Part shown: piece by piece, positions 23,691 through 31,285 of the stretch
Layout of the letters: each line of letters begins with the position of its first letter
Position numbering within the stretch: the first letter of the stretch is position 1
Assembly: GCF_002760615.1 (NCBI RefSeq)
Contig: NZ_AWWI01000031.1
Span: 1 to 40,008 of the forward strand
Direction of reading: 5' to 3'
DNA from: Puniceibacterium antarcticum
GTDB lineage: Bacteria; Pseudomonadota; Alphaproteobacteria; Rhodobacterales; Rhodobacteraceae
Length of the DNA: 40,008 nucleotides
Notes under the pieces: generated by a model
Databases searched by the model: none
What the model was told of the DNA's origin: nothing
What the model saw: the letters and a program-made list of their open reading frames with translations, nothing else
Position numbers and translations under genes: made by a program

Positions 23691-24716
23691 TCAACAGCGC
23701 AGGTGCGCCATCAGCGTTTCCATATCCTCAGGCAACGGTGCTTCGAACTGCATCCATTCCCCTATCACAGGATGTACAAAACCCAGTTCTGCCGCGTGCA
23801 GCGCCTGACGCGGAAAGTCATGCACAGCCTCTGCCGCCGCGACAGACACGGCTGATGCGGCCAGTTTGCGGCGTCCGCCATAGGTCGGATCACCGACCAA
23901 ACCGTGGCCGATATGCGCCATATGCACCCGGATCTGGTGGGTGCGTCCGGTCTCCAGACGACATTCCAGCAAAGCCAATGTCGGGGGCGTGCCAAAACTT
24001 TCCAGCAAATGCGCGCGGGTCACCGCATGCCGACCCTGCCCAAAGAAAACCGCCTGTTTCTGCCGATCTGTACGGTGCCGCGCTAGCTGGGTGGTGACCT
24101 TGATCACAGCCCCTGGTTCGGCAGACACGCCGCGGATCCCGCGCAGACGCGGGTCGCCGGTATCAGGAACACCGTAACACAGGGCAAGATAGCTGCGCGC
24201 CGCCGTATGGGCCGCGAACTGAGCGGCAAGTCCGTGATGCGCGCGATCCGACTTTGCCACCACCAGAACGCCACTTGTGTCCTTGTCGATGCGGTGCACG
24301 ATGCCGGGTCGCTTTTCACCACCTACGCCGGAAAGGTCATCGCCGAAATGATGCAGCAACGCATTCACCAGTGTGCCCGTTGGCGATCCCGGCGCAGGGT
24401 GCACCACCATCCCCGCCCGCTTGTTCACCACGATGAGGTCTGCATCCTCATAGATGATGTCCAAGGCGATCGCCTCGGGGGAGATGTGACTTTCTTCGGC
24501 TTCAGGCACGAGAATGTCGATCTCGTCCCCCTCAGCCACTTTGGCCTTGGGGTCCTCGATCACATCCGCTCCACGCGACACATGGCCGTCGCTGATCAGC
24601 CGGGCCAACCGGGTGCGTGACAGCGCCGCTTCCTCTGGCACATCACGCGCCAGAGCCTTATCAAGACGCGGCGGCGGTGCCGCACCTATCACCACCCGCA
24701 ACATGTTGGACGCCAT
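23691..24716 (-). CDS. rluD: RluD-type 23S rRNA pseudouridine synthase
   Basis: 341 residues from ATG 24716, which has GGGAG eight bases upstream; an internal ATG at 24704 lacks this. Domain order: S4-like RNA-binding N-domain with RLDKALAR and SRTRLARLISDG, then the RluA/RluD catalytic domain with GMVVHPAPGSPTGTLVNALL and the catalytic Asp (about residue 144) in HRIDKDTSG, and RLETGRTHQIRVHMA. It isomerises uridines in helix 69 of 23S rRNA (positions 1911/1915/1917 in E. coli) if it is truly RluD; the assignment within the RluC/RluD group is by resemblance. The start codon overlaps that of the divergent DUF6476-like gene. The stop is about 100 bases from the presumed rpoH promoter on the same strand. 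Confidence 0.9.
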   Translation of the reverse strand: MASNMLRVVIGAAPPPRLDKALARDVPEEAALSRTRLARLISDGHVSRGADVIEDPKAKVAEGDEIDILVPEAEESHISPEAIALDIIYEDADLIVVNKRAGMVVHPAPGSPTGTLVNALLHHFGDDLSGVGGEKRPGIVHRIDKDTSGVLVVAKSDRAHHGLAAQFAAHTAARSYLALCYGVPDTGDPRLRGIRGVSAEPGAVIKVTTQLARHRTDRQKQAVFFGQGRHAVTRAHLLESFGTPPTLALLECRLETGRTHQIRVHMAHIGHGLVGDPTYGGRRKLAASAVSVAAAEAVHDFPRQALHAAELGFVHPVIGEWMQFEAPLPEDMETLMAHLRC

Positions 24717-25014
24717 GACTGATACTCCCGAGCCGCCCCTACCCGAGCCGGCCAATCTGAAATTCCTGAGGTTGCTGGTCACAACGTTGACCGCCACCAT
24801 GATTGTCGGGCTTCTAATCCTCATCTCGCTGATTGTCATCCGCTACCGTGATCAGTCCGCACCGCTACCAGAAACGATCAGCCTGCCCGACGGCGAAACC
24901 GCTACCGCCTTTACCCAAGGTCCAGATTGGTATGCAGTGGTGACGGCAAAAAACCAAATCCTGATTTTTGATCGCGCCACAGGCAAATTGCGCAGGACGA
25001 TCAAGGTAGACTAA
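24715..25014 (+). CDS. Small membrane protein (DUF6476-like)
   Basis: 99 residues. Pro/Glu-rich N-terminus (MTDTPEPPLPEPANLKFLR), one transmembrane helix at about 18-41 (LLVTTLTATMIVGLLILISLIVI) followed by RYRD, then a periplasmic or cytosolic beta-type domain ending in FDRATGKLRRTIKVD. It looks like the Rhodobacteraceae family DUF6476; function unknown. ATG 24715 overlaps the start codon of the divergent pseudouridine synthase gene by two bases (CATG read on both strands), so its promoter must lie inside the synthase coding region. An in-frame ATG at 24703 is a possible alternative start. Confidence 0.8.
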   Translation: MTDTPEPPLPEPANLKFLRLLVTTLTATMIVGLLILISLIVIRYRDQSAPLPETISLPDGETATAFTQGPDWYAVVTAKNQILIFDRATGKLRRTIKVD

Positions 25015-25158
25015 TTCCCTCGACCAGATACCACTTGCGCTGATCACTGTCCTGCTTGCATTTCAATGGTCCGCAGCGTAGGAAATCGCCCTTGAAACAG
25101 ACCGCTGCCAAGACGCCCGTACAGGCAGATGTGCAGCCCCCCGCCCCCGGAGCACGCC

Positions 25159-25359
25159 ATGAGCATCAATACCGAACGCGACGTCGAAGCCAACCTGCAG
25201 ATCGGACCCACCGATATTGGCATGGTGCGCCTCTTCATCCTGACCGACCAGATCGAGATCCCAATGGATTTCACCCCAGAAGAAGCCGAGGAAATCGCCG
25301 AGGAAATCCGCGCGGCCGCTGCAGCAGCCCGCAAGGTCAAGCCGCGCAGCAAACGTTAA
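25159..25359 (+). CDS. Small conserved protein (DUF6324-like)
   Basis: 66 residues: MSINTERDVEANLQIGPTD, then an acidic EEAEEIAEEIRAAAAAARK helix and a basic C-terminus. No membrane helix or signal peptide. It resembles a short family known from Rhodobacteraceae genomes (DUF6324); function unknown. GGAG precedes the start. The last four bases overlap the end of the convergent mmcB gene (TTAATA region shared by both stop codons). The 144 bases upstream contain no other recognisable feature. Confidence 0.75.
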   Translation: MSINTERDVEANLQIGPTDIGMVRLFILTDQIEIPMDFTPEEAEEIAEEIRAAAAAARKVKPRSKR

Positions 25360-25814
25360 TAGGGCGTCAGGCCAAAGTCCGGATCCCTGAGCAATTGCAG
25401 CCGCCGCGCCGCTTGGGCTGCAAACTTGCGGATCAATGCATTTCGCCGCGACCCGGGCAACTTTTCCTCGGGCGCCATGCGCAAAACCTCGGCATCATAG
25501 GCGTCTGCGATGATAAGTCCGGTGCCATCCGGCAGCAGATCCGTGGGAAAGTCCTGATCAACCGCCCAGAAATACCGGTCACACCATTCCAGATAGCCCC
25601 GCCATTTCCCGTCGGTCATAAAATCGGCGCGCGATGATTTACATTCCACCACCCATATCTCACCGTTCGGACCAAGCGCCATCACATCAACCCGCTTGCC
25701 ACGTTCAGGCGTGAATTCTTCGATCACGGCAAAACCTTGGCTTGCCAGATGGCGGCAGACTCCACGCGCCAGCAACTGGCCGGGCATTAATGGGGAATCA
25801 GTGTTTTGAGACAT
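25356..25814 (-). CDS. mmcB: MmcB-family DNA repair protein (PD-(D/E)xK nuclease fold)
   Basis: 152 residues. The nuclease-like core reads GKRVDVMALGPNGEIWVVECK, shown here as D in RVDVMAL and E-x-K in VVECKSS, spaced as in PD-(D/E)xK enzymes, followed by the family-specific DGKWRGYLEWCDRYFWAVD. MmcB was linked to DNA-damage tolerance in Caulobacter; its biochemical activity is not well established. The start MSQNTDSPLMPG at 25814 was chosen by family length; codons further upstream are not family-like. Convergent with the 66-residue gene (4-base overlap) and divergent from the membrane coiled-coil gene across a 112-base gap. Confidence 0.88.
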   Translation of the reverse strand: MSQNTDSPLMPGQLLARGVCRHLASQGFAVIEEFTPERGKRVDVMALGPNGEIWVVECKSSRADFMTDGKWRGYLEWCDRYFWAVDQDFPTDLLPDGTGLIIADAYDAEVLRMAPEEKLPGSRRNALIRKFAAQAARRLQLLRDPDFGLTPY

Positions 25815-25926
25815 GGCTGAAAATATGAACAATGCGTGAACACATGCAACCCCGGGTCGGCAAAGTCTTCCATCAGCGCATCCGGACATTAGATTAAGTC
25901 GGACAAATGCACCCTGAGGAGCCGAA

Positions 25927-27276
25927 ATGACCGATGAAATCAAGCTGACTTCGGCTCAGGCGCGCGGCGTGCGCTACGCCCGCGAACTCGAAGACCACCT
26001 CAGCTGGCTTGAGACGTTTTCTGGCACGGCGCTTGGCGTTCTGGCAGTCGCCTCGGGGATCTATACCTATCTTGGCGTTTCGACCCTGCTGGATGACACC
26101 GGCGCGATGTCCGTCTTTGCCGCCATCGCCTATTCCGTCGCCGTGTCTGTCGGGATATTTGTATTCTGGTCCTACCTCATGCGGCTGTTCCCCGCCGTCC
26201 GTTCGAAAGGTGCTAAGGCCGGATTGCTGGCGGCCATGGGCCTCGGCTCGCTCGCCATCATTGCAATGTCTTCCTGGCTCAATGCCGCAGCACTGGCTGG
26301 ATCGGCTGCAGTCGAACAGCACCTTGCCAAGACCGTGCAGGATTATCAGGCCTCGCTTGAACGGGTTCATGAGGTTGCGCTGACGGGCCAGTCCTTGGAA
26401 CGCGACGTGGCCCGAGTGCGCCAGAGCTTTGAGGATTTGTCGGAACAAGAAGCTGCAGGGTCTTTGTCCGGTCTTGCAGGGCGCGGCGCTGTGTTCCGTG
26501 TGCTGCGCCAGAAATCTGCAGAGCTTTCTGCGCTTGAAACGCAGATCGCGTCACAGACACCGCTGGTAGAACAGGCCTTTGCCCAAGGCAACACCATCCT
26601 GTCGCGGATGCGGGCGCTGACAGTCGAGCCCGGCCCGGTCGAGGCCAGATCGGTCGAATTTTCCGAATCCGCCGTCCAGCTGCAGGGTCTCATCGCCCAG
26701 ATGCGCCAGCTTTCGGTTGCAGCTCTGGTGGAGCGCGCAGCACAGGATCTGGCGGCCTCGGTCGTCCTGCCAGAGCTCGATGGCAGCACAGAGGCGAACA
26801 GGGGGAATCAGGCCGCGACCATCACCTCGGTGCTCGAAGTTCTGGCGCAGCGCGCGACAACTCTGGAACGCGCCGCTCAGGATGTACTTGCCCTGCAACC
26901 GGCCGAAGAGGTCACTTATACGCCGATTTCCTCGGCGGATGCGGTTATCCTTTACGCGCGCAACTTCGTACCGTCCTGGGCTGGGGCGATCGCAATCGAC
27001 CTGCTGCCCGCGGTGCTGGTCCTCATCCTTTCTGTAACGCAATCCGCAATCCGGTCGGGCCGCGAGGGTGTAGGGGTCGAGGATACCATGACCCTCGCCG
27101 AACTGCGCGCTGCCCTGCATGCCGTGCGCGACGTCGAAGAGGCGATCAATATCCGTGCCACCCCTGTCGCATCGGACATCGCCAGCACCCCCAAGCCTGC
27201 GCCGCCGCCGGATGCGAGCGCAGAGCATGCCCCCTATTCAGCCGAGATCCCCCGCCTGCCAGGAAAATCCGCCTGA
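25927..27276 (+). CDS. Membrane protein with large coiled-coil domain, function unknown
   Basis: 449 residues, not assigned to a family by me. Three hydrophobic helices at about 31-50, 62-83 and 97-125, a long Gln/Glu/Ala-rich region of about 200 residues (130-340) with heptad-like patterns such as SAELSALETQIASQTPLVEQAF, and a fourth helix at about 353-377 (IAIDLLPAVLVLILSVTQ). The coiled coil would lie on one side of the inner membrane between helices 3 and 4, probably the periplasm. The C-terminal tail is Pro/Ala-rich. Ribosome binding site GAGGA precedes ATG 25927. The stop overlaps the ATG of the ClpP-like gene (TGATG), so the two are made together and probably form one envelope complex. 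Confidence 0.75.
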   Translation: MTDEIKLTSAQARGVRYARELEDHLSWLETFSGTALGVLAVASGIYTYLGVSTLLDDTGAMSVFAAIAYSVAVSVGIFVFWSYLMRLFPAVRSKGAKAGLLAAMGLGSLAIIAMSSWLNAAALAGSAAVEQHLAKTVQDYQASLERVHEVALTGQSLERDVARVRQSFEDLSEQEAAGSLSGLAGRGAVFRVLRQKSAELSALETQIASQTPLVEQAFAQGNTILSRMRALTVEPGPVEARSVEFSESAVQLQGLIAQMRQLSVAALVERAAQDLAASVVLPELDGSTEANRGNQAATITSVLEVLAQRATTLERAAQDVLALQPAEEVTYTPISSADAVILYARNFVPSWAGAIAIDLLPAVLVLILSVTQSAIRSGREGVGVEDTMTLAELRAALHAVRDVEEAINIRATPVASDIASTPKPAPPPDASAEHAPYSAEIPRLPGKSA

Positions 27277-28019
27277 TGCGGGGCATTTCCGTCCCGCGCA
27301 TCCTGACAGGGGCGCTGGTGGTCCAGCTGATCATCGGCGCGCTGCTGGTCTTGGGTGATGTGCGCGACGGCGGATTCCATCTGCCGGGGTTCGGCCCCGC
27401 CGCCCCGCGACTGACCGAGCCAGTGCGCCCGGGCGATCAGCGTCGCACCTTCAACCCCTCCCGTGACCGCCCACCTACGTCGCCACTTCGGGATGCAGGC
27501 ACCCTTCCCGACAGGCTGACCCTGACGCAGGAGGACGGCAGCCTCTGGCGGCTTGAAGGCGGAATCGAACCCGGTGACGCCTCGCGCATCATCGCTCAAA
27601 TCGATGCGGCAGAGCCTGCGATCCAAACACTGATCCTGCAAAGTCCCGGCGGTGCAGTCTCCGATGCGCTGGACCTGGGCCGCCACCTGCGTGCACAAGG
27701 ACTCGCCACACGGATGCTGGACGGAGAATACTGTTATTCCGCATGCCCGTATATGCTGGCGGGCGGCGCCACCCGCGATATTGCAACAGGCGCATCCGTC
27801 GGGGTGCACCAACACTATTTTGGTCAAAATACACTGCTGCCCGCCTTTGTCGCGGTCGAGGATATCCAACGCGGTCAGGGCGAAGTGATGATCTATCTTC
27901 AGGAGATGGGCATCGACCCTCTGGTCATGCAGCACGCGCTGACCACGCCTTCGGATGAAATCTATGTTCTTTTACCCGAGGAACTGGAACAGTACGGCTT
28001 CATCCAGACCCAAGACTAG
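27276..28019 (+). CDS. Membrane-anchored ClpP/crotonase-fold protein with an apparent serine-protease triad
   Basis: 247 residues. N-terminal helix at about 9-27 (ILTGALVVQLIIGALLVLG) works as an uncleaved anchor, then a Pro/Arg-rich linker (about 40-75) and a ClpP-like domain. Key positions line up with ClpP: oxyanion loop LQSPGG (121-126), nucleophile Ser155 in CYSACPYM, His178 in VGVHQH (compare IHQP in ClpP) and Asp227 in SDEIYVLLPEE, preceding the PEE..YG end seen in ClpP. Two Cys (153, 157) flank the serine and could form a disulfide. It resembles predicted periplasmic proteins of the COG3904 type. The serine protease activity is inferred; the domain could also be catalytically silent. 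Coupled by TGATG to the coiled-coil gene. Confidence 0.8.
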   Translation: MRGISVPRILTGALVVQLIIGALLVLGDVRDGGFHLPGFGPAAPRLTEPVRPGDQRRTFNPSRDRPPTSPLRDAGTLPDRLTLTQEDGSLWRLEGGIEPGDASRIIAQIDAAEPAIQTLILQSPGGAVSDALDLGRHLRAQGLATRMLDGEYCYSACPYMLAGGATRDIATGASVGVHQHYFGQNTLLPAFVAVEDIQRGQGEVMIYLQEMGIDPLVMQHALTTPSDEIYVLLPEELEQYGFIQTQD

Positions 28020-28158
28020 AGCGCAATCTTGAAAATCTTATTTGGATCTTTGATTCTAAGAGTTCAGCAAATGACTGCCGCTCATTGTCGTTCAGGGTCA
28101 CTGGCCCGCATTTAGCATAAAAACTTTGAACGAATCTCGTTCTCCGCGTCACGCCCCC

Positions 28159-28187
28159 TTGTCGCAAGGCATCACACCTCCTATTTT
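28159..28187 (+). promoter_or_regulatory. Promoter of the structured RNA
   Basis: TTGTCG (28159-28164), exactly 17 bases, then TATTTT (28182-28187). Each hexamer matches the sigma-70 consensus at four of six positions. Transcription would begin near A28195, just before the closing stem of the RNA. Confidence 0.5.
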
Positions 28188-28194
28188 GAATATC

Positions 28195-28395
28195 AGGCGG
28201 GTTTCTGCTCTTCTCGTTTATGGTTGCATTCCGGTGGCCTTAAGCAATTCCGAGGGAGTTGGCTCTGTCCGGATCCTGGTCCGGTTACCTGACGCCCACC
28301 TGTACATACAGGTCCTCGGGAATGAGATAACCACACGGTTGCTGCGGTTCCCGCCGCTGAAAAACGCCTCTTCCAGCCGGAAGAGGCGTTTTTGA
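28195..28395 (+). ncRNA. Candidate structured non-coding RNA, about 165-200 nt
   Basis: A nested fold is readable. The closing stem GGCGGG (28196-28201) pairs with CCCGCC (28350-28355). A second stem CCGGTGG (28231-28237) pairs with CCACACGG (28331-28338, one bulge). A third stem ATTCCGAGG (28247-28255) pairs with CCTCGGGAAT (28314-28323, one bulge). Inside this a three-way junction carries hairpin GTTGG/CCTGAC (28258-28262/28288-28293) with inner CCGGA/TCCGG, and hairpin ACCTGT-ACAT-ACAGGT (28298-28313). A promoter lies at the correct distance upstream and a perfect terminator directly after. No gene follows within range on plus, so a free RNA is more likely than a riboswitch. I could not match it to a known family; 6S RNA fits in length but less well in fold. 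Confidence 0.6.
28360..28393. terminator. Perfect bidirectional terminator after the structured RNA
   Basis: AAAAACGCCTCTTCC-AGCC-GGAAGAGGCGTTTTT: 15 perfect base pairs with A-run and T-run. It ends the candidate RNA on plus and could also end the short minus-strand ORF at 28416-28565. Confidence 0.9.
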
Positions 28396-28415
28396 TGAGA
28401 CGCCATTGTTACAGC

Positions 28416-28565
28416 TCACAGCGGCTGAACGGGCGGTTTCCCATCCAGTAAATCGCTGAACAATGCCTCGAGTTCGGCCCGGCTCACGGCAGAGACAGTC
28501 TCGGGTTCACATTTCTTCTCGCTTCTCACCTCGTTCGATCCAACGAACCGAGTAATCTCAGCCAT
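28416..28565 (-). CDS. Possible 49-residue protein
   Basis: A short open frame from ATG 28565 reads MAEITRFVGSNEVRSEKK and ends with ELEALFSDLLDGKPPVQPL, a balanced, non-low-complexity composition with a plausible amphipathic C-terminal helix. It is divergent from the ECF sigma gene and ends just before the bidirectional terminator, both of which favour a real gene. No strong ribosome binding site is visible and I do not recognise a family. It does not resemble NepR anti-sigma factors. Confidence 0.4.
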   Translation of the reverse strand: MAEITRFVGSNEVRSEKKCEPETVSAVSRAELEALFSDLLDGKPPVQPL

Positions 28566-28602
28566 GTAATTCCGCAGCATCGGTCTTAAGCCTTTTAAGT
28601 TT

Positions 28603-28615
28603 TGTTGTTACAACA
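28603..28615. promoter_or_regulatory. Palindrome in the region upstream of the ECF sigma gene
   Basis: TGTTGT-T-ACAACA is a perfect odd palindrome with 6-base arms, between the divergent 49-codon ORF and the sigma-factor gene. Possible operator. The remaining bases to 28785 show an AT-rich promoter-like region but no clear ECF-type GAAC/CGT pair. Confidence 0.35.
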
Positions 28616-28785
28616 CATACGAACTCAGACAGCGACAGGTTTCAAATCAGGTCAAAAGAATCCGAACCTTCCTTGCAACAGTTTGAAAATCATCCCAAAC
28701 ATTCCTGACGTTTTCCCGGCCCCCCCCGCTAACTTTCGTCATTAAGCATCACGGGGCCCCTGTATTCGGACAAAGGATCACACCC

Positions 28786-29328
28786 TTGGCACAGCTCGTC
28801 GATATCGAAAGTCTGATCGCCCGCGTGGCCCTTGGCGACCGCAAGGCCTTCTCGACACTCTATGATCAGACCTCCGCGAAACTCTTTGGGGTCGCGCTGC
28901 GTGTCTTGAACAACAGGGCCAGCGCAGAAGATGTCCTGCAGGAGACGTATATGAAAATCTGGCGACGTGCGGACCGCTATGCCTCCAACGGGATGAGCCC
29001 GATGAGCTGGCTGATTGCGATTGCCCGCAACACGGCCATCGACAGGCTGCGCGCTACGCGTGACAGCGCGAATCTAGACGACGTATCAAATCACCTTGTT
29101 GCCAGCGGTCCCACGCCCGAACAATCCGTCGTCGCCGCAGGCGAAGCCGCGCGGATCACAGAATGCCTTGGCAAGTTGGAAGCGGAAAAAGGTCAGGCCG
29201 TCAGGGGAGCCTACCTACAAGGTCTGAGTTACGCTGAACTGGCGGAAAAATTCAGCGTGCCCCTGAACACAATGCGGACCTGGTTGCGGCGCAGCCTCAT
29301 AAGCCTGAAGGAATGCATGGAACAATGA
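28786..29328 (+). CDS. ECF sigma factor (SigK-like group, partner of an RskA-type anti-sigma factor)
   Basis: 180 residues from TTG 28786; AAGGA lies at 28772-28776, and no in-frame ATG occurs before residue 60. Region 2 reads FSTLYDQTSAKLFGVALR and AEDVLQETYMKIWRRADRY, with PMSWLIAIARNTAIDRLR; region 4 ends GLSYAELAEKFSVPLNTMRTWLRRSLISLK, a helix-turn-helix. No region 3, as expected for ECF factors. It would direct an envelope- or oxidative-stress regulon in response to release from its anti-sigma partner, encoded next and coupled by ATGA. The length, the coupling and the RskA-like partner are the reasons for the group assignment. Confidence 0.92.
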   Translation: MAQLVDIESLIARVALGDRKAFSTLYDQTSAKLFGVALRVLNNRASAEDVLQETYMKIWRRADRYASNGMSPMSWLIAIARNTAIDRLRATRDSANLDDVSNHLVASGPTPEQSVVAAGEAARITECLGKLEAEKGQAVRGAYLQGLSYAELAEKFSVPLNTMRTWLRRSLISLKECMEQ

Positions 29329-30023
29329 CATCAACTTCAGACACTCCAGAGGATGGGATCCTTGCCGCGGAATACGTCCTGCGTCTACTTTCTCCGGCCG
29401 AGGAAGCCGCATTCGAGGCGCGACTCACGCTTGAGACACACCTGATGGACTATGTAGCGTTCTGGGCAAGCAGGCTGTCCGGCCTCAATGACGAAATCGC
29501 CGAGACGACGCCGCCCAGCCGGACACGCAGACAACTGATGGCCCGCCTGTTCGGGCCAATAGAACCTCTTTCGTTCTGGCAGCGGGCCAGTCTGTGGCAG
29601 GGCCTCAGCTTTGCGTCTATCGTCCTTTCGGGGTTTCTGGCCCTGCAGATGCTGCAAATCCCCGAACCGACACTTCCCGCCGGGCCAAAAGCCCTGCTGA
29701 TCAGCGAAATCTCGGCAGAGGATCAGTCCCTGCGCGTGCTTGCGATTTACAAGGCAAATACAAACCACCTTGAGATCGCCAGAACCGCCGGACAGGCAGC
29801 ACCGGGCCGGGTTCTAGAGCTTTGGGCGATCGCCGAGGGTGCAGCGCCGGTATCTCTGGGTGTTCTGCCGGAGGGGGCAAACACCTCTGTCATCTTGCCA
29901 GAGGGTATGAGCGCCCAGCTTGCCAGCCTGACACTTGCCATCTCAGACGAACCGCCGGGTGGTTCGAACACCGGTGCACCGACAGGCGCTGTTCTGGCTG
30001 TTGGCCAAGTGAGCGAGCTTTAG
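29325..30023 (+). CDS. Membrane anti-sigma factor, RskA-like
   Basis: 232 residues from ATG 29325, which overlaps the sigma-factor stop (ATGA); an in-frame ATG at 29313 is less likely. The N-terminal cytosolic part (DGILAAEYVLRLLSPAEEAAFEARL) is the helical sigma-binding domain, without the zinc-binding HxxxCxxC of ZAS anti-sigma factors. One transmembrane helix lies at about 96-114 (LSFASIVLSGFLALQML), and the C-terminal part is an RskA-type periplasmic domain with the block GRVLELWAIAEGAAPVSLGVLP. It holds the ECF sigma factor inactive at the membrane until its periplasmic domain senses a signal or is cleaved. A weak hairpin CGCCG-GAAAAG-CGGCG follows at 30079-30094. Confidence 0.9.
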   Translation: MTSTSDTPEDGILAAEYVLRLLSPAEEAAFEARLTLETHLMDYVAFWASRLSGLNDEIAETTPPSRTRRQLMARLFGPIEPLSFWQRASLWQGLSFASIVLSGFLALQMLQIPEPTLPAGPKALLISEISAEDQSLRVLAIYKANTNHLEIARTAGQAAPGRVLELWAIAEGAAPVSLGVLPEGANTSVILPEGMSAQLASLTLAISDEPPGGSNTGAPTGAVLAVGQVSEL

Positions 30024-30251
30024 CTAGCGATAAGCCAGAAGGAGCAACTCACAATATCCAAATCTTAAAAAAGAAACGCGCCGGAAAAGCGGCGTGCTTC
30101 TGCATTTAAATGAGCGTCAAACTAAGTTCAGCACCCTGTGACATGTTGAGCGGCATTCGAGCGACCTGATCCGGAAACTCCGCTGGCGTAAACCCACCTG
30201 CTTAGCATAATCTAGGTCTTAAAGCCGCATACGAGCGGGCTTAAACCCCAT

Positions 30252-30734
30252 TTAGAAAGCTTCGGGCCGTGCCTCGCGCGCCATGTGATCAAGGACCGCG
30301 TTCACAAAGCTGGGTTCCTTGCCTTCGGGGTAAAAGGCACCAGCAATGTCGACGAATTCCTTGATGATCACACGCGGCGGGGTATCTGAATTGACCAGCT
30401 CGGCACCTGCGGCGCGAAACAGCGCGCGCAAGGTCGGATCTATCCGGGCGATCGCCCATCTCGCAACAATCGCACGGTCGGCCATCTGGTCGATCTTGCC
30501 CTGCCAAGCCACAGCATCCTCAAGGATCTTGGTGAAAAGGTCGACATCCCCTTCCATCATCTCGTCCCCCTCATAGATCGCGCCAAAGCGGTGATCCAGA
30601 AATTCGAGCCGCACCTGATCGACGGTCAGACTGGAATGCTCCATCTGGAACAGCGCCTGCACAGCATAGAGCCGGGCTGCCGATTTCATCTTGCGCTTCA
30701 TGTTGCCCGAGGGGGCAGTGGCTGGCGTGGTCAT
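30252..30734 (-). CDS. nusB: Transcription antitermination factor NusB
   Basis: 160 residues. All-helical NusB fold: MKSAARLYAVQALFQMEHS at the N-terminus corresponds to the R-x-x-A-x-Q-x-L-Y/F RNA-binding helix; later WAIARIDPTLRALFRAAGAEL and PPRVIIKEFVDIAGAFYPEGKEPSFVNAVLD are the family's most conserved blocks (quoted here in part: RIDPTLRALFR and VIIKEFVDIAG). NusB with NusE (S10) binds boxA and promotes full-length rRNA synthesis. The start at 30734 overlaps the ribH stop by ATGA. A ribB-ribH-nusB order is common in alphaproteobacteria, tying riboflavin synthesis to a transcription factor by coupling rather than by function. Confidence 0.95.
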   Translation of the reverse strand: MTTPATAPSGNMKRKMKSAARLYAVQALFQMEHSSLTVDQVRLEFLDHRFGAIYEGDEMMEGDVDLFTKILEDAVAWQGKIDQMADRAIVARWAIARIDPTLRALFRAAGAELVNSDTPPRVIIKEFVDIAGAFYPEGKEPSFVNAVLDHMAREARPEAF

Positions 30735-31285
30735 GCGGAGGTCTTGCCCTTGCTGCTGGCAGCGATCTGATATTCGTCCCGGACAGGTTTGAACCCCACT
30801 CCTTCGCGCTGGCCGCCCCACTTACGGCTGAGCGCGATCAGATGCAAGGCCGCAGCAGCAGCGCCGCCACCCTTGTTCTGGCCGGTGGCTTCGGCACGCG
30901 CCTCAGCCTGTGCCGTATTCTCCACCGTGAGGATGCCATTGCCGATGCAAAGCCCCTGCAGACCCAGCAGGGCCAGTCCACGGGATGAATCGTTGCACAC
31001 GGTGTCATAATGCGTCGTCTCACCGCGGATGATGCAACCCAGCGCGACATAGCCGTCAAAGTTGCTCAGACGTTCGGCGATACCGACTGCGGTGGGCACT
31101 TCCAGCGCGCCGGGCACCTCAACCGTCTCATGTGTTCCGCCAGAAGCCTCGATTTCGGCGCGTGCACCGGCCAGCAGCTGGTCGGCGATATCGCGGTAAT
31201 AAGGCGCGACAACGATCAGAAGCTTCACCGGCTTTTCGAACTCTGCCCGAGGCAGGGTGTAATGTGTTTCGCTAGACGCCATCAT
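30731..31285 (-). CDS. ribH: 6,7-dimethyl-8-ribityllumazine synthase
   Basis: 184 residues, somewhat long because of an N-terminal extension (MMASSETHYTLPRAEFEKP). Lumazine synthase condenses 3,4-dihydroxy-2-butanone 4-phosphate with 5-amino-6-ribitylaminouracil in riboflavin synthesis. Conserved blocks: LIVVAPYYRDIADQLLAGA, the EVPGALEVP substrate loop, LGCIIRGETTHYDTVC with the catalytic His, and GILTVENTAQAEARA. Two adjacent ATGs (31285 and 31282) can serve as the start; the first overlaps the ribB stop by ATGA. It supplies the step after RibB, with which it is co-transcribed, and overlaps nusB at its 3' end in the same way. Confidence 0.95.
   Translation of the reverse strand: MMASSETHYTLPRAEFEKPVKLLIVVAPYYRDIADQLLAGARAEIEASGGTHETVEVPGALEVPTAVGIAERLSNFDGYVALGCIIRGETTHYDTVCNDSSRGLALLGLQGLCIGNGILTVENTAQAEARAEATGQNKGGGAAAAALHLIALSRKWGGQREGVGFKPVRDEYQIAASSKGKTSA

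Noticed and set aside
28195-28356. Identification of the structured RNA as 6S RNA
   Set aside because: Length and closing stem fit, but the readable fold has a three-way junction near the tip and no large symmetrical central bubble. Not claimed without a covariance-model search.
28126-28395. Open frame of 89 codons on plus (TTG start)
   Set aside because: It coincides with the structured RNA, begins at a TTG without a ribosome binding site and ends in the terminator stem.
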